NCBI GenBank assembly: GCA_025603075.1
Contig: MU626292.1
Span: forward strand, 1 to 64,000
Direction: 5' to 3'
Length of the DNA stretch: 64,000 nt
Source: Neoconidiobolus thromboides FSU 785
Lineage: Eukaryota > Entomophthoromycota > Entomophthoromycetes > Entomophthorales > Neoconidiobolaceae
Below, piece by piece: positions 46,998 to 59,739 of this stretch. A program made the position numbers and the translations under genes. The notes under the pieces were generated by a model, which worked only from the letters and a program-made list of their open reading frames with translations, did not search any database and was not told the DNA's origin. Position 1 is the first letter of the stretch. Every line of letters starts with the position of its first letter.

Positions 46998-48341
46998 TTA
47001 ATTATTTTCTGGTCTAAGAGATCTTACAGTTTTACCAGCTTTCCACATTTCATGTTCACGAATTTGATCCAATTCTTCTTCGAGTTTTTCACGATAATCC
47101 GATTGTGAATTTTTATCTAAAGATCTCCTAGTCTCATTGCCATTTTCGACTTCATTATATAATTCTTGAAATACTGGTTTCAATGCTTTATGAAATTTAG
47201 GATACCAATCTAAAGCTCCTCTTTGGGCAGTAGTAGAACAATTTCCAAACATCCAATCCATACCTTTAGCTCCAATAAGTGGGTAAAGTGATTGTGTAGC
47301 TTCTTCAACAGTTTCATTGAAAGCTTCGGATGGTGAATGACCCTTTTCTCTTAATACCTCATATTGAGCAAGGAAAGCTCCATAAATACCACCCATAAGG
47401 ATACCACGTTCACCAGTCAAGTCAGAATAAACTTCCTTCTTGAAATCAGTTTCATATAAATAACCACTACCAACGCCAACAGCTAAGGCTAAGGTACGCT
47501 CCTTTGCATTTCCGGAATGATCTTGCCAAACAGCAACGGAAGAATTAATACCTCGACCTTCTAAGAATAAATTACGTACAGTTAAGCCAGAACTAAATAT
47601 TGATATTAATATTTTAATAAAACTATAAATATAGATAAATTACCCTTTAGGTGCTACTAAAATAACATCAATATCTTTTGGTGGAATAACATTGGTATCC
47701 TCTTTATAAACAACGGAAAAGCCATGACTAAAGCATAAAGTCTTACCTTTAGTAAGATGTTTTTTCATTGTTGGCCATAAATCTTTTTGAGAAGCATCGG
47801 AAAGTAAATTTAAGATAACAGTGCCCTTTGAGCAAGCTTCTTCAATAGGGAACAAATTTTTACCTTCAACCTTAAATTAATATTAGACTATAATTCTGTT
47901 TTATAATTAATTGGTCTTACCCATCCATCTTCTACAGCTTTCTTCCAACTTCTACCATCTTTTCTTACACCAACAATCACATTCAATTGGTTATCTTTTA
48001 AATTTAAACCTTGGCCACGACCTTGTGGTCCATATCCGATAACTGCAATTGTATCATCTTTAAATATTTGCTTTAATTTTTCAGCTGGATAATCACTTCT
48101 TTCCCAAACATTTTCTTTTGATCCACCAAAATCTAAAGTTTTAAACCCACGTTTTACGTTCTATAATAAAATTGGTCATTAACATTTGATAAATTATATA
48201 AAAGCTACTTACCAAAGTGGAAGAAACGAGATAAGATGTAGATAATAAATTTTTTTTGGCCATAACATTAAGCCCATTGATTTTGCAATGAGATCCAAGG
48301 TTGGAGAAGGTACGTACATTATTTAAAAGGCTGCGTCTCAT
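46998..48341 (-). CDS. ILV5: Ketol-acid reductoisomerase (acetohydroxyacid reductoisomerase), mitochondrial
   Basis: Four exons: 48341-48213, 48160-47921, 47870-47644, 47592-46998; 396 residues. It performs the second common step of valine and isoleucine synthesis, using NADPH and magnesium. The presequence (MRRSLLNNVRTFSNLGSH...) is rich in Arg and Ser. The Rossmann loop is IAVIGYGPQGRGQGLNL, followed by GVRKDGRSWKKA, LLSDASQKDLWP, FSHGF, VAPKGSGLTVR, and the metal-binding DLTGERGILMGG and the later EEATQSLYPLIG helices. Length and order match yeast Ilv5. Confidence 0.95.
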
Positions 48342-50198
48342 TTTATATATATTCAACTATAAAGTTTAAATAATAAAGAGTTATATTATTTTTGATATAA
48401 AAAACATTTTCTCATCAACATTGAGTCCTTTATATACTATTTTTCTACTTGTTAACTTTGACTCATATGTCGTTTATGTCATCTTAGACATCCAATTCCA
48501 TTTCAATCCAATCAAATACATTTATTCGTATTTGTTTTATGCTCTTATTTTCAGGTATATCCATCAGCTGGATAACTTTTTTAATGACTCATTATCTTTA
48601 ATTTGAAATTAGCCAATCAAATTCAAGCTTTGATTATCTATTATATTTTTCAGCAGTCACTTTATTGATTTTATTCTTAATGTTTTTTTGATTAGATAAA
48701 ACTTATTATTTATCAGAAATCAATGGGTAACAATAGGTTGTTAGTTTATATTCTTTAAAATTATCTTCTTGATGTTTATGTGAGTCAACAAGTTTAATAA
48801 AACTCTTAAGTTTTATTTCATTTTAAATTACTATTTTGTGAGTGTTAAATGTGAATTTTTCAATAGTAAAAAATACAATCCCTCTTCAGCTTCAAACCAT
48901 ATTTTAACTTTCTTTTATAGGCAGTAAAACTTGAAACCCTCAATTTATTATTTCAAGGCTCTTTAAAAAATAATAAATGATATAATACTAAAAAAGCAGT
49001 ATGCTATTAAATACAGGGTTGTCCATTTGAATCTTGCATTTAGTTAAATATAAAATAGAAAAAAATGCTGAATTAAATTTAGTAAATAGAAAAGTTAAAC
49101 GTTCAGTTCGACATTTAATAAACTTTCTGTAATAGCTTGATTCTAGTTTTGTCTATCTATCATTATTTATGATCTAGTCAAAGTATCTTAAGATAATAGT
49201 AGAATCACTGATCTTAACAATACTATAGAAAAAGCATTTTAATAACTTATAATATTTTGACTATCAATTATTAATATTTCTATTGCCTAATATCAATAAA
49301 TGATAAGAATGATAAAAAATAGAAGAATAGAGATTAAGTTTTTTATCATATTCTTAAATTAATAATACAATATCAACATAAGTTGCAATTTACCCAACTA
49401 TTTAAACTCATTTGTAGAAATAAATTAGCCGAAGTAGATAATGTTTTACTTACATTCTCACATCGCAATTTTGGGCAAGAAGTCAAGAATCTCGATCTAT
49501 ATTGCCCAATTCTTAAGCCAATAATTCTTCACTTAAGCCACTGCTTTAGGCCAAATAGAATGTTTAAAAAAAAATGAACCAATTATAGTCTAAGTTGCAG
49601 ATATGTTTCTCCTCCAAAGTAACTGAACTTAAATAAAAAATGAAACCAAAAAATAATCGTATCAAATCATGTGAACTTCGAACTAAAATATCTAAAAATA
49701 TATTTTATTCTTCGAATTTTCTTTATTTTAATATTCTTTAACATAATCTCTATTATTTTAATATGATAATGTTAAAAGCTAAACTATATTTAGTATAATA
49801 AAGGACTATTTCTTTATTTTAAAACATTATTAGCTCGAAATATAAATCAAGGTCTATTAATAAATAAAATATAGATCATAAAACTAGAATGCAATTATGT
49901 TATTTCATTAGCCTGTTAACTATCAAATTAACTATTTTTGTAATCGATGAGAACCAATAATGTACATTTGAACTCTATTATGGTTAAGTAATTTGAACCA
50001 AAAAACAAGTTTCAATGTACTACCAATAAAACCCCCATCAGCTCATTAATCATTGGTTTTAATGTTAACAAAAATCAGGGATAAGTTCAGTAAATAATCA
50101 AAATTAGGGGGTTTCAAAAGCACATGTTCTAACGAGATCCATAAATTCAATAATAAAACAGAATTGAAAGCTTTGTTTTTGATTATAAAATTTAAGAA
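48342..50198. other. Intergenic, no gene seen
   Basis: Nearly 1.9 kb upstream of ILV5. Short frames at 48421-48606 (hydrophobic) and 49383-49577 are open but show no splice context or family match. Around 49480-49560 CTTAAGCCAATA/CTTAAGCCACTG forms a short direct repeat. Confidence 0.45.
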
Positions 50199-50861
50199 AT
50201 GAAGCAATGGAGCGAGCAAGTTGACGAACAATTATCTGGTAAAATAAGAATTAAGAATGGTCGTTTTAATGTATTAATTCATGTGTCATTACTATTGATT
50301 ATGAATTATTGCATGTTTAAATATGCTTTATTTAAAACGGAATATTTTTTATCTTCTAGTTATTTACTTGCTAATATCTTTTACTCTCTTTATTTTTTAT
50401 TTTTGATCTTCAATTTTAAATCTTTATTGATTTCTCTTATTATTTATATTCAACCTATCGTTAACGCAAGTATATTTCTCAAATTTTGGTCACATTTGTT
50501 ATTGAAACCCAGCTTATATCATTCCACATTAAGCGTTTATTTACCTATTTTATCTTGGTATATCTTCCAGTTGGTATATAGAAACATTAACTCCATTGTT
50601 ATCTGGGAAAAAAATAAGATAAGTAAATATTATACTTTTTATCAGTTATTATTTCCAATTGTATTTATACCGCTTCTTAAATTAAACACAATTATGTTAG
50701 TGTTTTCTGTTATTATGATACCATTGATTAATTTAGCATTGAAGCTGTGGTATAATTTTCTATCGTTTCAATATAAGGCTATTTTTTGGTCTGATTTTAT
50801 GAGCTTAGGATATGTGGTTATCTTGGAGGAAGCTAACTATAAGCTCTATAAAATTTATTAA
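50199..50861 (+). CDS. Predicted multi-pass membrane protein, family not recognised
   Basis: Single exon, 220 residues from an ATG at 50199. About five or six hydrophobic helices (for example VLIHVSLLLIMNYCMF, LFLIFNFKSLLISLIIYIQP, YYTFYQLLFPIVFIPLLK and TIMLVFSVIMIPLINLAL). The N-terminus is short, charged and probably cytosolic (KQWSEQVDEQLSGKIRIKNGR), and the C-terminus has FWSDFMSLGYVVILEEANYK. I do not recognise it. Codon use and a charged N-terminus argue for a real gene. It lies upstream of NUS1 on the same strand with about 1.1 kb between. Confidence 0.65.
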   Translation: MKQWSEQVDEQLSGKIRIKNGRFNVLIHVSLLLIMNYCMFKYALFKTEYFLSSSYLLANIFYSLYFLFLIFNFKSLLISLIIYIQPIVNASIFLKFWSHLLLKPSLYHSTLSVYLPILSWYIFQLVYRNINSIVIWEKNKISKYYTFYQLLFPIVFIPLLKLNTIMLVFSVIMIPLINLALKLWYNFLSFQYKAIFWSDFMSLGYVVILEEANYKLYKIY

Positions 50862-51938
50862 TCCCCAATCCAGTTTATCTATTTCCGATTTTGTTAAATC
50901 CATCTTCTTTTTTTATTAAATAAAAATGTATTATTATGTTCTCAACTCTCCTTTTATTTTTGACCCTTTTTATATTATATTAACAATTTATTAGTTGTTT
51001 AGTAGTTTATCGATAAATATACATTGAACAATCAGCTTATAGAAATAAAACACATATTGAACAATTTTATTAAATAGATTAATAAAATAGATTTATTGCA
51101 CCATTGTATTAGTCTTATTGTCTTATTAAGTCAATACTTCACAAAAAAGAATAATATCAAGACATTAGAAATGAAACTAATTTAATACAATAAAGGATGT
51201 ATCAAGTATAAATATAAAAAACAAGTAACTATAATAATTTAACACAGGATTCATTCTAATAACGATACGTGTAATATATCGATAAAGAATTCTTTTGTAT
51301 TAAATAATTTATTAACAAATTGCCACTTTTTTTGAAAATATTGAAATGTAATTTCTAAATTTAGTAAGTTCACTTATCCTTCTTAAAAAGCCATTAACAT
51401 TATTGACATTCCTATTTTGCTAACATTATTTCAATGCTTTTATTATCTTTATTTAATAGCTATACCATTTTCCCATACTTCCAGCTATCATTCATGATCA
51501 ATTTTCCTATTAATCTTAATAAACTCATTGTTATGTATTTTCTTTTAAAATATAAAAATAGATTCTTGATCAAAAAATACAAACAATAATATTACTGCTG
51601 TTATATTTTACCCTTGCCGATATAGTTATTGATAGTAATGAGAATGCGAAATCAATTAGAAATAAGATCCAATTAGAATTACTTTATATAATTTAAGATA
51701 GGACTATTTAAGCATATATCAATATAATTCGTTTACTTTCTAATATACATAAAACTAATCTTATTAAGTATGAGGATTCAATTTATATTGTTTTTATATT
51801 TAAAAAAGAACTTCCAGTTAATTTAAAATGTCCAATAACCACTTAATCCTTAGTTTTTCGAACTAAAAAACCGTGATTAAATTCAATTTTAAATTTCAAA
51901 TTTTTTTCTATCAAAAAGAAAGAAGAAAGGAAGAAAGA
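50862..51938. other. Intergenic, no gene seen
   Basis: AT-rich spacer before NUS1. A purine-rich tract (AAAGAAAGAAGAAAGG...) lies just before the NUS1 start. Confidence 0.5.
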
Positions 51939-52867
51939 ATGAAGTATTTTTATTTTATATTATGGAGCTTGATGAAATGGATCTATTTGATAAATCAAAC
52001 AATCAAGTTAACTACATTCAAATTATATATCCTAATGAAGGATTACTTTTACTCTCAGTCAACCGATCAATTATTGCAATTAACAAAGAAACCATCACAT
52101 ATATCCATTCTATTAGATATTAAAGAAGAAAATATATTAATTAAAGAAATTATTAAGGTGATTAAATGGAGTATTCAATATCAACTAAATTATTGTAGCT
52201 TCTTTATTCAGGATTTAAGTTGGTTAAAAGTTTACAAATTATTAAAAATAAAGTTTGGAGATAAATGTGAATTAAAAGAAGATAAATGGATGAAAATTAA
52301 TTTAAAAGATGGGGAAATAAGTAATATTTATAATGATAATATTCATAATGAAATGAGGATTTATATTGATTAATTTTTTATTGTAGATTTAATATTGTTT
52401 GATAAATATGATTCAGTTAAAGATATTCAATTAATAACAAAGAGTTTAAAAGTTAATATAAATCAAAATGATAAAGAGAAACTATATAATGTAATAACAG
52501 AAAAAATAATAAGTAAGTATTTAATTATTTATCGAATTATTTATTTATTTATATATTATATAAAACAAATTAAATCAAAATATTTCTATAATAGATATCA
52601 ACACTCCCGAAGTAAACCTAATAATAAGTAGTTATAATCCCATACAGCTAATTGGTTATCCACCATTAAGATTAAGGATGGCAGAGATAACGTAAGTATT
52701 AATTAATTAATATATAGTAATAATAATATTGTTAATAATAATAATAATCATTTTATTAATCACTTTATTTATATAGTCATAATCCCTTTAAAGGACAAAT
52801 TTATTACGTTACCTTTTTAAATGCATTACATACATATTCTATTTCTACTCAACGATGTGGTAAATAA
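51939..52867 (+). CDS. NUS1: Dehydrodolichyl diphosphate synthase subunit Nus1 (NgBR)
   Basis: Four exons: 51939-52320, 52387-52512, 52595-52691, 52777-52867; 231 residues. It pairs with the Rer2/Srt1-type catalytic subunit to make dolichol precursors at the ER. An N-terminal hydrophobic segment is followed by KPSHISILLDIKEEN, which aligns where catalytic cis-prenyltransferases carry DGNxR; that motif is absent, as expected for Nus1. The C-terminus YVTFLNALHTYSISTQRCGK holds the R-x-G signature that both subunits contribute to the shared active site, and LIGYPPLRLRMAEIT matches the Nus1 GFPPW-like region. The donor at 52321 must be used: read-through reaches a stop at 52373. Confidence 0.85.
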
Positions 52868-53063
52868 AATTTAACTTATAGATAAAATATTGATAAAAAT
52901 AATGAGCGTATTTTTTTAAATTAACCAATGATTGAATTTTAAATTGATCAACCTATCATTAAACACAGCGTAATATCGAATATTTCAAATATAAATTATC
53001 AAAAATTTAACTTTAAACTTAATATATTAAAAGATTCAACTAAATAATCTCAATTTCCAAATA

Positions 53064-54696
53064 ATGATGTTCTCTTCAACAATAATACAAAATAGCTTTT
53101 TAATAATATTAAGCTATATCACTTATAGTATAGGCTATCAACCCACCTTAAATATCATTATGTTGCTAAGTTTAATAGGCTATTTAATATTATATTATAT
53201 GATACCCAAATGTGTTGATAGTTTTAAAAAATTTAATTTATCTGGAACAGACATATTAAAGAAAGAAAAGCCTGTATTGTAAGCTAATTTCATTTCCTAT
53301 TTAAACAGAATATAAAATTAGCATTGAATGATGATAGTAATGACATTGCTAATTTATGGATATTGATTTCCATTTTTAGGGCCGAAAGCATGGGTTTATT
53401 AGCTGCTGTAATTTATTTGATTATCATTTACTTATTTATGCCCATTCCATTTGCGCATACCTTTTCTTATCCATCTATCGAACAACAACATCCTACCAGT
53501 CTTAAATCCGAACCTTTTCCACATATTGAAGTAAGATTTGAATCTTATTTAAATCAATTTAAAAAAAGTAACATAAATTATTTCAATAAAACTAATTCAT
53601 CATGTTTTAGTTCAATCAATTTCTTTCTGGATTATTATCCATCCAAGCCATGACATTATTAGGTTTTGCTGATGACGTTTTTGACATCCGTTGGCGTCAT
53701 AAAGTATTATTACCTTTGATAGCAGCTATTCCATTATTAATGGTTTATTATATCTCTATGGGAGCAACTTATGTAGCAATACCTTATCCTATTCATTTTT
53801 TACTAGGAAACTCAATGGATTTGGGTAAGTAAACCAACTATTATAATATACAATTAGTAGAATCAATAAGATATAACTTAATAAATAACTTTATTAGGTA
53901 TTATTTATTATTTGTATATGGCTATGGTACCCATATTTTGTACTAATGCTATTAATATACTTGCTGGTATTAATGGAGTAGAAGTTGGCCAAACTATTAT
54001 CCTATGTCTAAGTCTTATTCTATTTAACATAACCCAACTTAATGACCCCTTTCCTGCTATTGTAGCAAAAAATCTTTTTTCTTTATACATGCTTTTCCCC
54101 TTATTATTTGTTTCCATAGCATTATACCAATATAATTCTTATCCAGCAAAAGTTTTTGTGGGCGATACCTATTGCTATTTTTCTGGTATGGTGTTTGCAG
54201 TGGTAGGTATACTTGGTCACTTTTCAAAGACGTTGTTACTCTTTTTTGTACCTCAGATTGCCAATTTTATCCTCTCTTTGCCCCAATTGTTTCATATTTT
54301 ACCTTGTCCAAGGCATAGAATGCCAAGGTAAATTTCTTTTTATTGTGAATGATGAGAGTGCTTTTTAATATGAATGTTTTTTTTAGATATAATGAAAGCA
54401 CTAATTTATTACAAAATAGTCATACTATACTATCCGATATACCCTTAAAAAATCATCAAATAGCAATCATTTTAATATTAGAAAAAATAAGATTAATTAA
54501 AGTAGAAAGGGATGATAAATCAAAATTGCATCCATATAAGAGTATGACAAACTTAACACTTTTAAATAGTTTATTAGTCAATCTAGGCCCTTTAAGAGAA
54601 GATCAATTGACGAAGAGTGTAATGCTATTACAAGTTGGATGGTCAATCATTACTTTTATGATTAGATATCAATTGGCAAAATTATTCTATAATTAA
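53064..54696 (+). CDS. ALG7: UDP-GlcNAc:dolichyl-phosphate GlcNAc-1-phosphotransferase Alg7
   Basis: Five exons: 53064-53278, 53380-53530, 53611-53824, 53898-54327, 54387-54696; 439 residues. It starts lipid-linked oligosaccharide synthesis for N-glycosylation and is the tunicamycin target. Multi-pass, with the family's active-site pieces: [57 protein letters not shown] and [28 protein letters not shown]. The C-terminal lumenal part ([10 protein letters not shown]...) also matches. It lies only 196 bp after NUS1 in the same direction, two consecutive genes of the dolichol pathway. Confidence 0.95.
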
Positions 54697-54800
54697 AAAT
54701 AACAAACAGATAATTATTATTAGTTGATGTTATGTTAATAGAATTTATCATCTTTATTATTTATGTATATGAAATTAACTTTTATTTTATAATAATTCTT

Positions 54801-56002
54801 TTACCATGTTAATGATTTAAATGATATAGAAGATCGATTACGTGTATGTTGCTTTTTAACTGAGGATTTGGTACATTGTTCTGGAGATGAGGTGATCGTT
54901 TTTAGATTAATGGACTTGCACAGGATTTCATAATCCGCTTTTTTGCTTTGGAAAGTTGAGGAATGAAAATTAGGTGAAGAGATATCGGTTTCAAATCTAA
55001 CAATAATTGATAAATATCAATGTCAATGTTTATTATATTCTTTTTTTAAAAACTTACCCTAATCTTTTATAAAATAAAGTCGCTTTTTGATTATCTAGAT
55101 AGAAAAATAAATAAGCAATAAATACAAAATTGCATTGCTATATGTTAATTACTTGTAAAAACAGTCAATAGTACATAAGGTATTCTCCAAAATTTGGCAA
55201 TTTTAAATAAATTTAGCATCATAAATTCGCCCACTCCTTGATTCCTATATAATCTTTCAACTTGCATTTCATAACTAAAAAGTCAAAATAAGGATTAATA
55301 CACATCTTCAAAAAAACTCATCTCCTCTTATTTCTTACTCTATTTTACTTACCAATAAACAACCTCTCTATAATCTTCTAAATCCTGTGAAATAAACGAA
55401 ATATCATCTCTTTCATTATAACTATCTTCTGAATCATTTAATTCCAATTCCATTTCTTTTTCAAATTCATAATCAAACTGAAACGATATAAAAGCTATAG
55501 GTGCTTCATTAACAATAGAGCGAGCAATAATAAATCGGGTTTTAGGCTCTTTCATTTCTTTTAATTTAAATTTTTTGTTCCAACCATCACAAGAATTGAG
55601 ATACCTAGATAGGAAAAAATGAATTAATAAAATGAAATAAAAGGATTAATATTGATAAAAGTTTACAATCGAACTACAAGGATAATAAAAATACACTTAC
55701 ATTTGTCTCATATTTTTTTCCATCAGATGAAAACAAAACAAAAATAAAGCTTGGGGTATGGTTTCTATGGAATAATATTCAAGATATAATTTGGTACTTG
55801 GACTAAATTTTTTATCAATACTACTACTTTTATTGAATTTTTACGGACTTACTTTTCCAAAGATGTAAAATACCGTTCTTTTTCGATAATACATTGAGCG
55901 AAATGTTCTTTACTCTAATAAAGGTGTCAGCGGTTAAACAAATTATTCTATATTACATGAGATTACTTTAATGGCTGATTGTACCCCTTTATCTTCATTC
56001 AT
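54801..56002 (-). CDS. NAT4: N-alpha-acetyltransferase 40 (NatD/Nat4)
   Basis: Seven exons: 56002-55967, 55914-55853, 55802-55701, 55604-55353, 55274-55153, 55094-55058, 54996-54801; 268 residues. NatD acetylates the N-termini of histones H4 and H2A. The GNAT core is visible: RFIIARSIVNEAPIAFISFQFD, then VVYCYEMQVERLYRNQGVGEFMM (acetyl-CoA loop Q-x-x-G-x-G variant RNQGVG), PYVLLTVFTSN and ATLFYKRLGFETD. Helix EKNMRQMYLNSCDGW matches the conserved NAA40 N-terminal part. An acidic insertion of about 25 residues (ELELNDSEDSYNERDD...) separates the second and third strands compared with animal NAA40. Confidence 0.85.
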
Positions 56003-57773
56003 TTTTGGATTCTTCGATTATTATTCCCAGTATTAAATATATTAAATAAAGATGAACAATTCAATTTTTAATCTTTGACAATTTTTTTAAGTGATTTCAT
56101 TCCAGAACAAATCCCCTTTTACTTTCAAGGTAAAAATTAGTTGGAATTTTGATATTATGTTTTAATGTTTAAAGGAGTGGAAAAGTAATATGTAAATTGG
56201 AATTAATCAATATTACATTTAACATAGAAAGTATATTTCAAATTTTTTTATTAATAACCAACGACCAGGCCAAATAATTCTAAATCCTCAATATTTTTTC
56301 AAAGTATTTTTAGTTATATTCCTCTCTATCAATAAATTACTTATTCTAAAATAAATTTGATGATTTTTATCTATAAACAGACGGAGGAAAAGTGGGCAAT
56401 AACAGTTTAGATCCAATTAATTAGAAGTAAATACTAGTTAAATGTGCATTTTTTCCTATAAAGAAAAGTAAATAACTTATTATCAATATAAAATTCTTTT
56501 AGTTTCTTATTAAAACAAACTTCATTTATTTGAAAGTAGCTTCATTGAATCGGAGCCTTTTTTTAATAAGGAAAGAACAATCACATAGAAAACTATTCAG
56601 TTTAAAAAAATTATTCAAGTCAAATGACTCCTTTGCATTTAAACGAAGTCAGCTTTAAGTGAAATAAATTAGGGGATAGAATAGTTATTTATTGTCTTAA
56701 AAAGAAGTACAAAACCCCAGTATTCTATGTCTTCTAATTCATTTATCTAATTTTATTTTTTATTCAATTTTCTATTACCAAGCTCTTCAATTTTGTTTTG
56801 TTCAATATTAAATAGGGGCTGTCTTGGCATTCTATTGTATTTTTAAATCGATTGAATAATTGTATGTTTTTATATTATAATAGCCCATTATTTTATTAAA
56901 TAAGTCTCCTATTCATATAGTGATTTTAATCTTATGTTCCAATGTAAAAGAAAATTACAACTACCTAACAAATACTGAATATTTTTTTGCTTAATTAATG
57001 TAAAACTTATTTAATCTTTTATAAACGGATTTTTTAATATTAAAATTAAATTTTGAAAATTAAAGAACAAGCCCTTGTGTTAATTATTGAAACAAAAGTT
57101 ACAAAAAATAAGAATTAATAAACCGTGTATTAAAAAAACGGATATCCTTAACTAACTACAAAACATTTATAACATTTGAAGGAAAATAAAATAACTGAAA
57201 ACAAAAAAGAAATTGATGTTAAATTTTGTTACATTGTAACAAAATTTAATTTTTTAATTTCATCTTTTTAATATGATTAAACTTATTACTTTAAATAGCA
57301 AATTATGTAATTCTATAAAAAAAATTAGTGGTTGAGTCCAAAAAGAAGTTAAATGATTTTAAGGGTGAATAAAATTTAGGACTAGTTTTGAAATTCAAAG
57401 TAAGAGGATAACTATAATTTTATTATAATTATATTATAATGTTTTATTATTGCTATTGTTATTATATTTTATGTTTTATATTTTTATATGCCATTTTAAA
57501 GTATTAATAAATTAGAAACGGGATAAAAGCGGACTAAAAATTTACAAATTAAAGTTGAGCCATGTGCAAAGCTTTAAGCAAATTAGTTAAAAAGGTGTTC
57601 CCGAAGCAAAACTAATTAATGCAGAATTAAAAAGCATAATTTGAGATTAAGTTGATAAAGGGTTTCTTACTATTTTTTTATTTTTATCTTTTTTATCTTT
57701 TTTATCTTTTTTATCTTTCTTGTCTTTCTTATTTTTTTTGATTGCTTCAATATTTATAATAAATATTACAAAA
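56003..57773. other. Intergenic, no gene seen
   Basis: 1.8 kb shared upstream region of the divergent NAT4 and OSH genes. A TTTTTTATCT decamer repeated four times lies at about 57670-57718 just before the OSH start. Confidence 0.5.
57670..57718 (+). repeat. Short pyrimidine-rich tandem repeat before the OSH gene
   Basis: Four to five copies of TTTTTTATCT, then CTTGTCTTTCTT. It could be part of the promoter or 5' leader. Confidence 0.7.
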
Positions 57774-59376
57774 ATGACGGAATTTAAAGAAGAAACTGCA
57801 AGTACTGAATGTTTAACTTTTGATGATAAAGATGCTAGTGAAACTGGGAAATTTAGATTTTTAGTTTCTTTATTAAAAAAGTTAATTGGTGTTGCTGATA
57901 TTATTAATCTGTAAGTTTAACTTTGTATTAGAATAAAATAACCTTTATTAAAGCTTGAACTCTTTTTTTGTATAGTCGTATCTCTTTACCTTCTCAAGTT
58001 TTAGACCCAATACCAAATTTAGAACACTTTCATTGGATTGACCGTCCAGATTATTTTGCTAGGTAAAATAATATACGAATAAGATCAATATGGTTTTAAA
58101 ATTAGCTGTTTAGTATTGATAGCAGTGACGATCCAGTGGAAAGAATGTTAAATGTAGCACGATATTGTTTTTCAAAAGATGTACATAAGGCAGTAAGTAT
58201 TTAATTAAAAGAATAGATTAAAAAGGTATACTAAAATGAAATATTTTTAATAGAAAAATCGGGTCAAAAAACCATATAATTCCATCCTTGGAGAATATTT
58301 CTTATGCTCTTGGGATGTTAATTTAGTAGATAATAAAGATAAAAAAGTGAAAGTGACTATGATAAATGAACAAACTTCACATCATCCACCAGTCTCTGCT
58401 TTTTGGTATGAATGTAAAGAAACTGGAGTTATTGCTAGAGGTTGTGATCATTTGAGTGCTAAGTTTACAGGCACTGGTAAGTCATTCTTCCTTGTTCTTT
58501 TAAAATGTTTTTTTAAAAGGTTGGACTCTTTTAGCTATTAAAATTGTTCCTGGAGAACTAGGAAAAGGAATTTACATTACCCTTAAAAATCGAGATAATG
58601 AAGAATATCATATAACTCATTGCGATGCTTATCTCTCTGGTTGGTTAACTGGCTCTTTTTATCTTTCACTTGCTGGTAGAGTAGTTATTTCATGTCCAAA
58701 AACTAAGCTAAGAATTGTTTATGATTATAAACCAGAAGTAATTAATAATAATATCATAATAATTGTTTTACTTAATTTTATTTTAGCGTTGGATTGGTAA
58801 ATCAAAATATGCTATTGAAGGCAAATTATTTGAATATGAACCAACGTTTAATACTTATCAAACACATTCTGATGTTCCTAATGATAATTTTAAACTTAGT
58901 GAAGTAGATAATAGTAAAGTATTTGCTACTTTATCTGGCTCTTGGAAGGAAAAAATATTTGTTGATAGAAATAATAAGGTAATAATAATAATATAAATAT
59001 AACAAATTATTAAGTATTTTAATTAGGAACAACACCTATTAATTGATGTTAGTGAATTAGAACAAATTAATAAACAAGTCAAACCAATGGATGAAATGGA
59101 CGATTTAGAATCAAGAAAGTAAGACTATTATATAGTTAAGTTATAATAACAAACATCTAATAAATTTAAAATAGAGTGTGGAATGAAGTAACAAAAAATA
59201 TATTAAATAAGAATTATTCCATAGCAACAAAAGCTAAGATAGAGATAGAAGATCGTCAACGAAAATTAGCCAAAGAAAGAAAGGGGACAGTTTGGTTACC
59301 TAAATATTTTAAAAAAGTAAATAAGGAAACAGAACATTATCCACAGTTAAATACTGACGCTGATATTCCCTATTAG
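57774..59376 (+). CDS. Oxysterol-binding-protein homologue, short Osh6/7-like type
   Basis: About nine exons; the first begins at the ATG in AAAATGACGGAA and the last ends with DADIPY. The product is the ORD lipid-transfer domain alone, with no PH or FFAT region visible. Key parts are RISLPSQVLDPIPNLEHFHWIDRPDYF, KPYNSILGEYFLCSWD, the family signature EQTSHHPPVSAFWYE, then HCDAYLSGW and SWKEKIFVD. The C-terminal part (DDLESRKVWNEVTKNI, then IEDRQRKLAKER) is the usual helical closure. Osh6/7-type proteins exchange phosphatidylserine and PI4P between ER and plasma membrane; short Osh4 types move sterol. I favour the Osh6/7 group weakly. Confidence 0.9.
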
Positions 59377-59639
59377 CCTTCCTATATATGTTTATGGTTT
59401 AGGTGAACTAATCGTTTGGTTGACTTTTTTTTGTGCTTTTACTTTAAAAATTATTTAGCTAATATTCCCACACTTCTTTCTACTGATTTTTTGAGTTCTT
59501 CTCTTATTATTCAACTTTTTAGAGCTTCTCCCTCTTCCCTTCTTATAACACCTCTTTTTGACTTTCTATCACCATCACCCACTCTTTATCATATTAAACT
59601 ATGTCATATTGTTAGTTTTTGTTATATTGTTATTATATA

Positions 59640-59739
59640 TATGTGGATGTTTTTGGTTTCATTACTTTTTCCATTTTTTAGGCCCTATTCGAGCGGAAAA
59701 ATCGTTAGTGAAATTCTTAAACAAAAATACGTCCCTATA
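59640..59739 (+). mobile_element. MITE copy 14
   Basis: Ends TATGTGGATGTTTTTGG and ATACGTCCCTATA, interior TTTCATTACTTTTTCC and AGGCCCTATTCGAGCGG. Open frames crossing it are a by-product of the repeat. Confidence 0.88.

Noticed and set aside
48421-48606. Small hydrophobic frame upstream of ILV5
   Set aside because: No splice context, homology or codon signal; chance frames of this size are common in such AT-rich DNA.
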